Assembly: GCF_018502385.1 (NCBI RefSeq)
Contig: NZ_CP075523.1
Coordinates: 1,178,001-1,242,000, forward strand
Length of the DNA: 64,000 nucleotides
Direction: 5' to 3'
Source: Synechococcus sp. LA31
GTDB taxonomy: Bacteria; Cyanobacteriota; Cyanobacteriia; PCC-6307; Cyanobiaceae
Shown here: piece by piece, positions 63,278 to 64,000 of the stretch
Numbering within the stretch: the stretch's first letter is position 1
Layout: every line of letters starts with the position of its first letter
Program-made: the position numbers and the translations under genes
Notes under the pieces: generated by a model
The model's input: only the letters and a program-made list of their open reading frames with translations
Told to the model about the DNA's origin: nothing
The model's database searches: none

Positions 63278-63841
63278 TCAGGTCGACGAGTAACCAGGAT
63301 AGCCAGGCTCGATCACTGTCATCGTGGGACTGCCCAAGGGAGTGATGAAGAGATCCATCAGCGTTACGTTGTAGTCCGTAAGGTTCGCAGCCGCCATTGG
63401 GGTATTGGCAGGCATGTAGTAAAACTCGCCTTTTGAAAAGCGCGAATTCGGTTCACCCTGAATGGCATCAGTAATGCTTCCCTTACCTCGCATCACAAAG
63501 GTAATTCCACCACTCTCATGCACATGAATACCTGTGCGCGTACCCTTCACACGAGTTCCTTTCTCAACATGAATCTCTTGATCACCGAAGGATTCTAGAA
63601 GGAGCTCTTTTGGATTGGCATACGTACCAAGTTTACCCTCCGGCACAAGACCGTTAACCTCATAAGTTGGCTTTGACCAGCCTGGAGAGACGAAATCAGG
63701 GTGTTCGCGATAAAAGCGACCCTCGATAGCGTCATGCAAACCAGTGATGGCATCCACGAAAACTGGCTTTTGCTTCCAAAGACGTTTGATCGTTCGCTGG
63801 TTTTTCTTGCTGAGATCGCTGATGTCGTTGAAATGATCCAT
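63278..63841 (-). CDS. Cupin-domain protein
   Basis: A 187-residue protein. After a charged helical lead (1-40), the cupin core has T-G-I-H-V-H-E-S-G-G-I-T-F near 103-115 (two metal His and a Glu), G-K-G-S-I-T near 119-124 and a second strand set with M-P-A-N-T-P near 143-148. Single-domain cupins bind a divalent metal; the reaction here is unknown. The DNA is somewhat more AT-rich than its neighbours. Confidence 0.75.
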   Translation of the reverse strand: MDHFNDISDLSKKNQRTIKRLWKQKPVFVDAITGLHDAIEGRFYREHPDFVSPGWSKPTYEVNGLVPEGKLGTYANPKELLLESFGDQEIHVEKGTRVKGTRTGIHVHESGGITFVMRGKGSITDAIQGEPNSRFSKGEFYYMPANTPMAAANLTDYNVTLMDLFITPLGSPTMTVIEPGYPGYSST

Positions 63842-64000
63842 TAAAAGTAGACAGACTTAACTAGAAATTAACAACAATGGAGCCAGCCGTCAAGCCAAAA
63901 GGAGAAGACTTAAACGCAAAAGTGGTCGATCCGCATAGGAGAAAATCGGCACACAAATGTGAAGGGGCATGAGTACCTAGAGCAATCAAGCGCCGCCCAA
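63842..64000. other. No gene seen before the window end
   Basis: Upstream region of the cupin gene; no clear start codon or RNA gene. Confidence 0.4.

Overview
The window looks like chromosomal DNA from a picocyanobacterium of the Synechococcus/Cyanobium type. The direct pointers are an orange carotenoid protein with its ketolase and fluorescence recovery protein, a PsbY photosystem II peptide, two high-light-inducible proteins, a small RRM RNA-binding protein, and repeated GCGATCGC (HIP1) sites. Most of the window is GC-rich with tight ATGA overlaps between genes. Bases 1 to about 7,480 are visibly AT-rich and look like an exchanged polysaccharide block. Species cannot be fixed from the sequence alone.

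Layout. 1-7.5 kb: minus-strand glycan cassette (formyltransferase-like, methyltransferase, cytidylyltransferase, asparagine-synthase-like amidotransferase, two GT4 and one GT2 glycosyltransferase, a polytopic membrane protein). 7.5-19.5 kb: sugar-nucleotide genes (galE, glmS, fcl, gmd) interleaved with six toxin-antitoxin-type modules (HicAB with a broken toxin, two PIN/RHH pairs, RES/Xre, HEPN/MNT, GNAT/DUF1778) and with gene debris: two decayed gmd fragments, two DUF4351 tails and short repeats. gmd itself carries a 136-bp tandem duplication that breaks its frame. 19.7-25.6 kb: envelope export (Wza-like channel, Wzc-like co-polymerase without kinase motifs, porin-like barrel, large GT4). 25.6-37.3 kb: glycosyltransferases, a small Thr/Ser-rich protein and a type I secretion set (HlyD adaptor, ABC exporter with N-terminal cNMP-type domain, and a glycosyltransferase-like/parvulin fusion). 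38-43.9 kb: SulP transporter, small membrane proteins, AraC-type regulator, frp-crtW-ocp. 44-47.5 kb: inverse-autotransporter-type barrel, then a metal-binding protein plus a His/Asp-rich barrel, flanked by two copies of a ~200-bp repeat. 48.7-53.6 kb: second AraC-type regulator, RRM protein, two HLIPs, P3A-type ATPase, a small exported peptide behind an 18-bp palindrome. 53.7-57 kb: small integrative element beside tRNA-Lys(UUU), whose integrase is split by an ISAs1-type IS with a perfect 10-bp target duplication. 57-64 kb: gamma-carbonic-anhydrase-like protein, psbY, secreted proteins, trmFO, MazEF, a CDF transporter and a cupin protein.

How it fits together. The first 37 kb build and export cell-surface glycans and probably a glycosylated type I secreted protein; the toxin-antitoxin genes sit in the joints and two are translationally coupled to GDP-fucose genes. 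The middle is light and metal stress biology. The right side records mobile-element history at a tRNA gene. Assignments come from motif and family recognition only; no database search was run.
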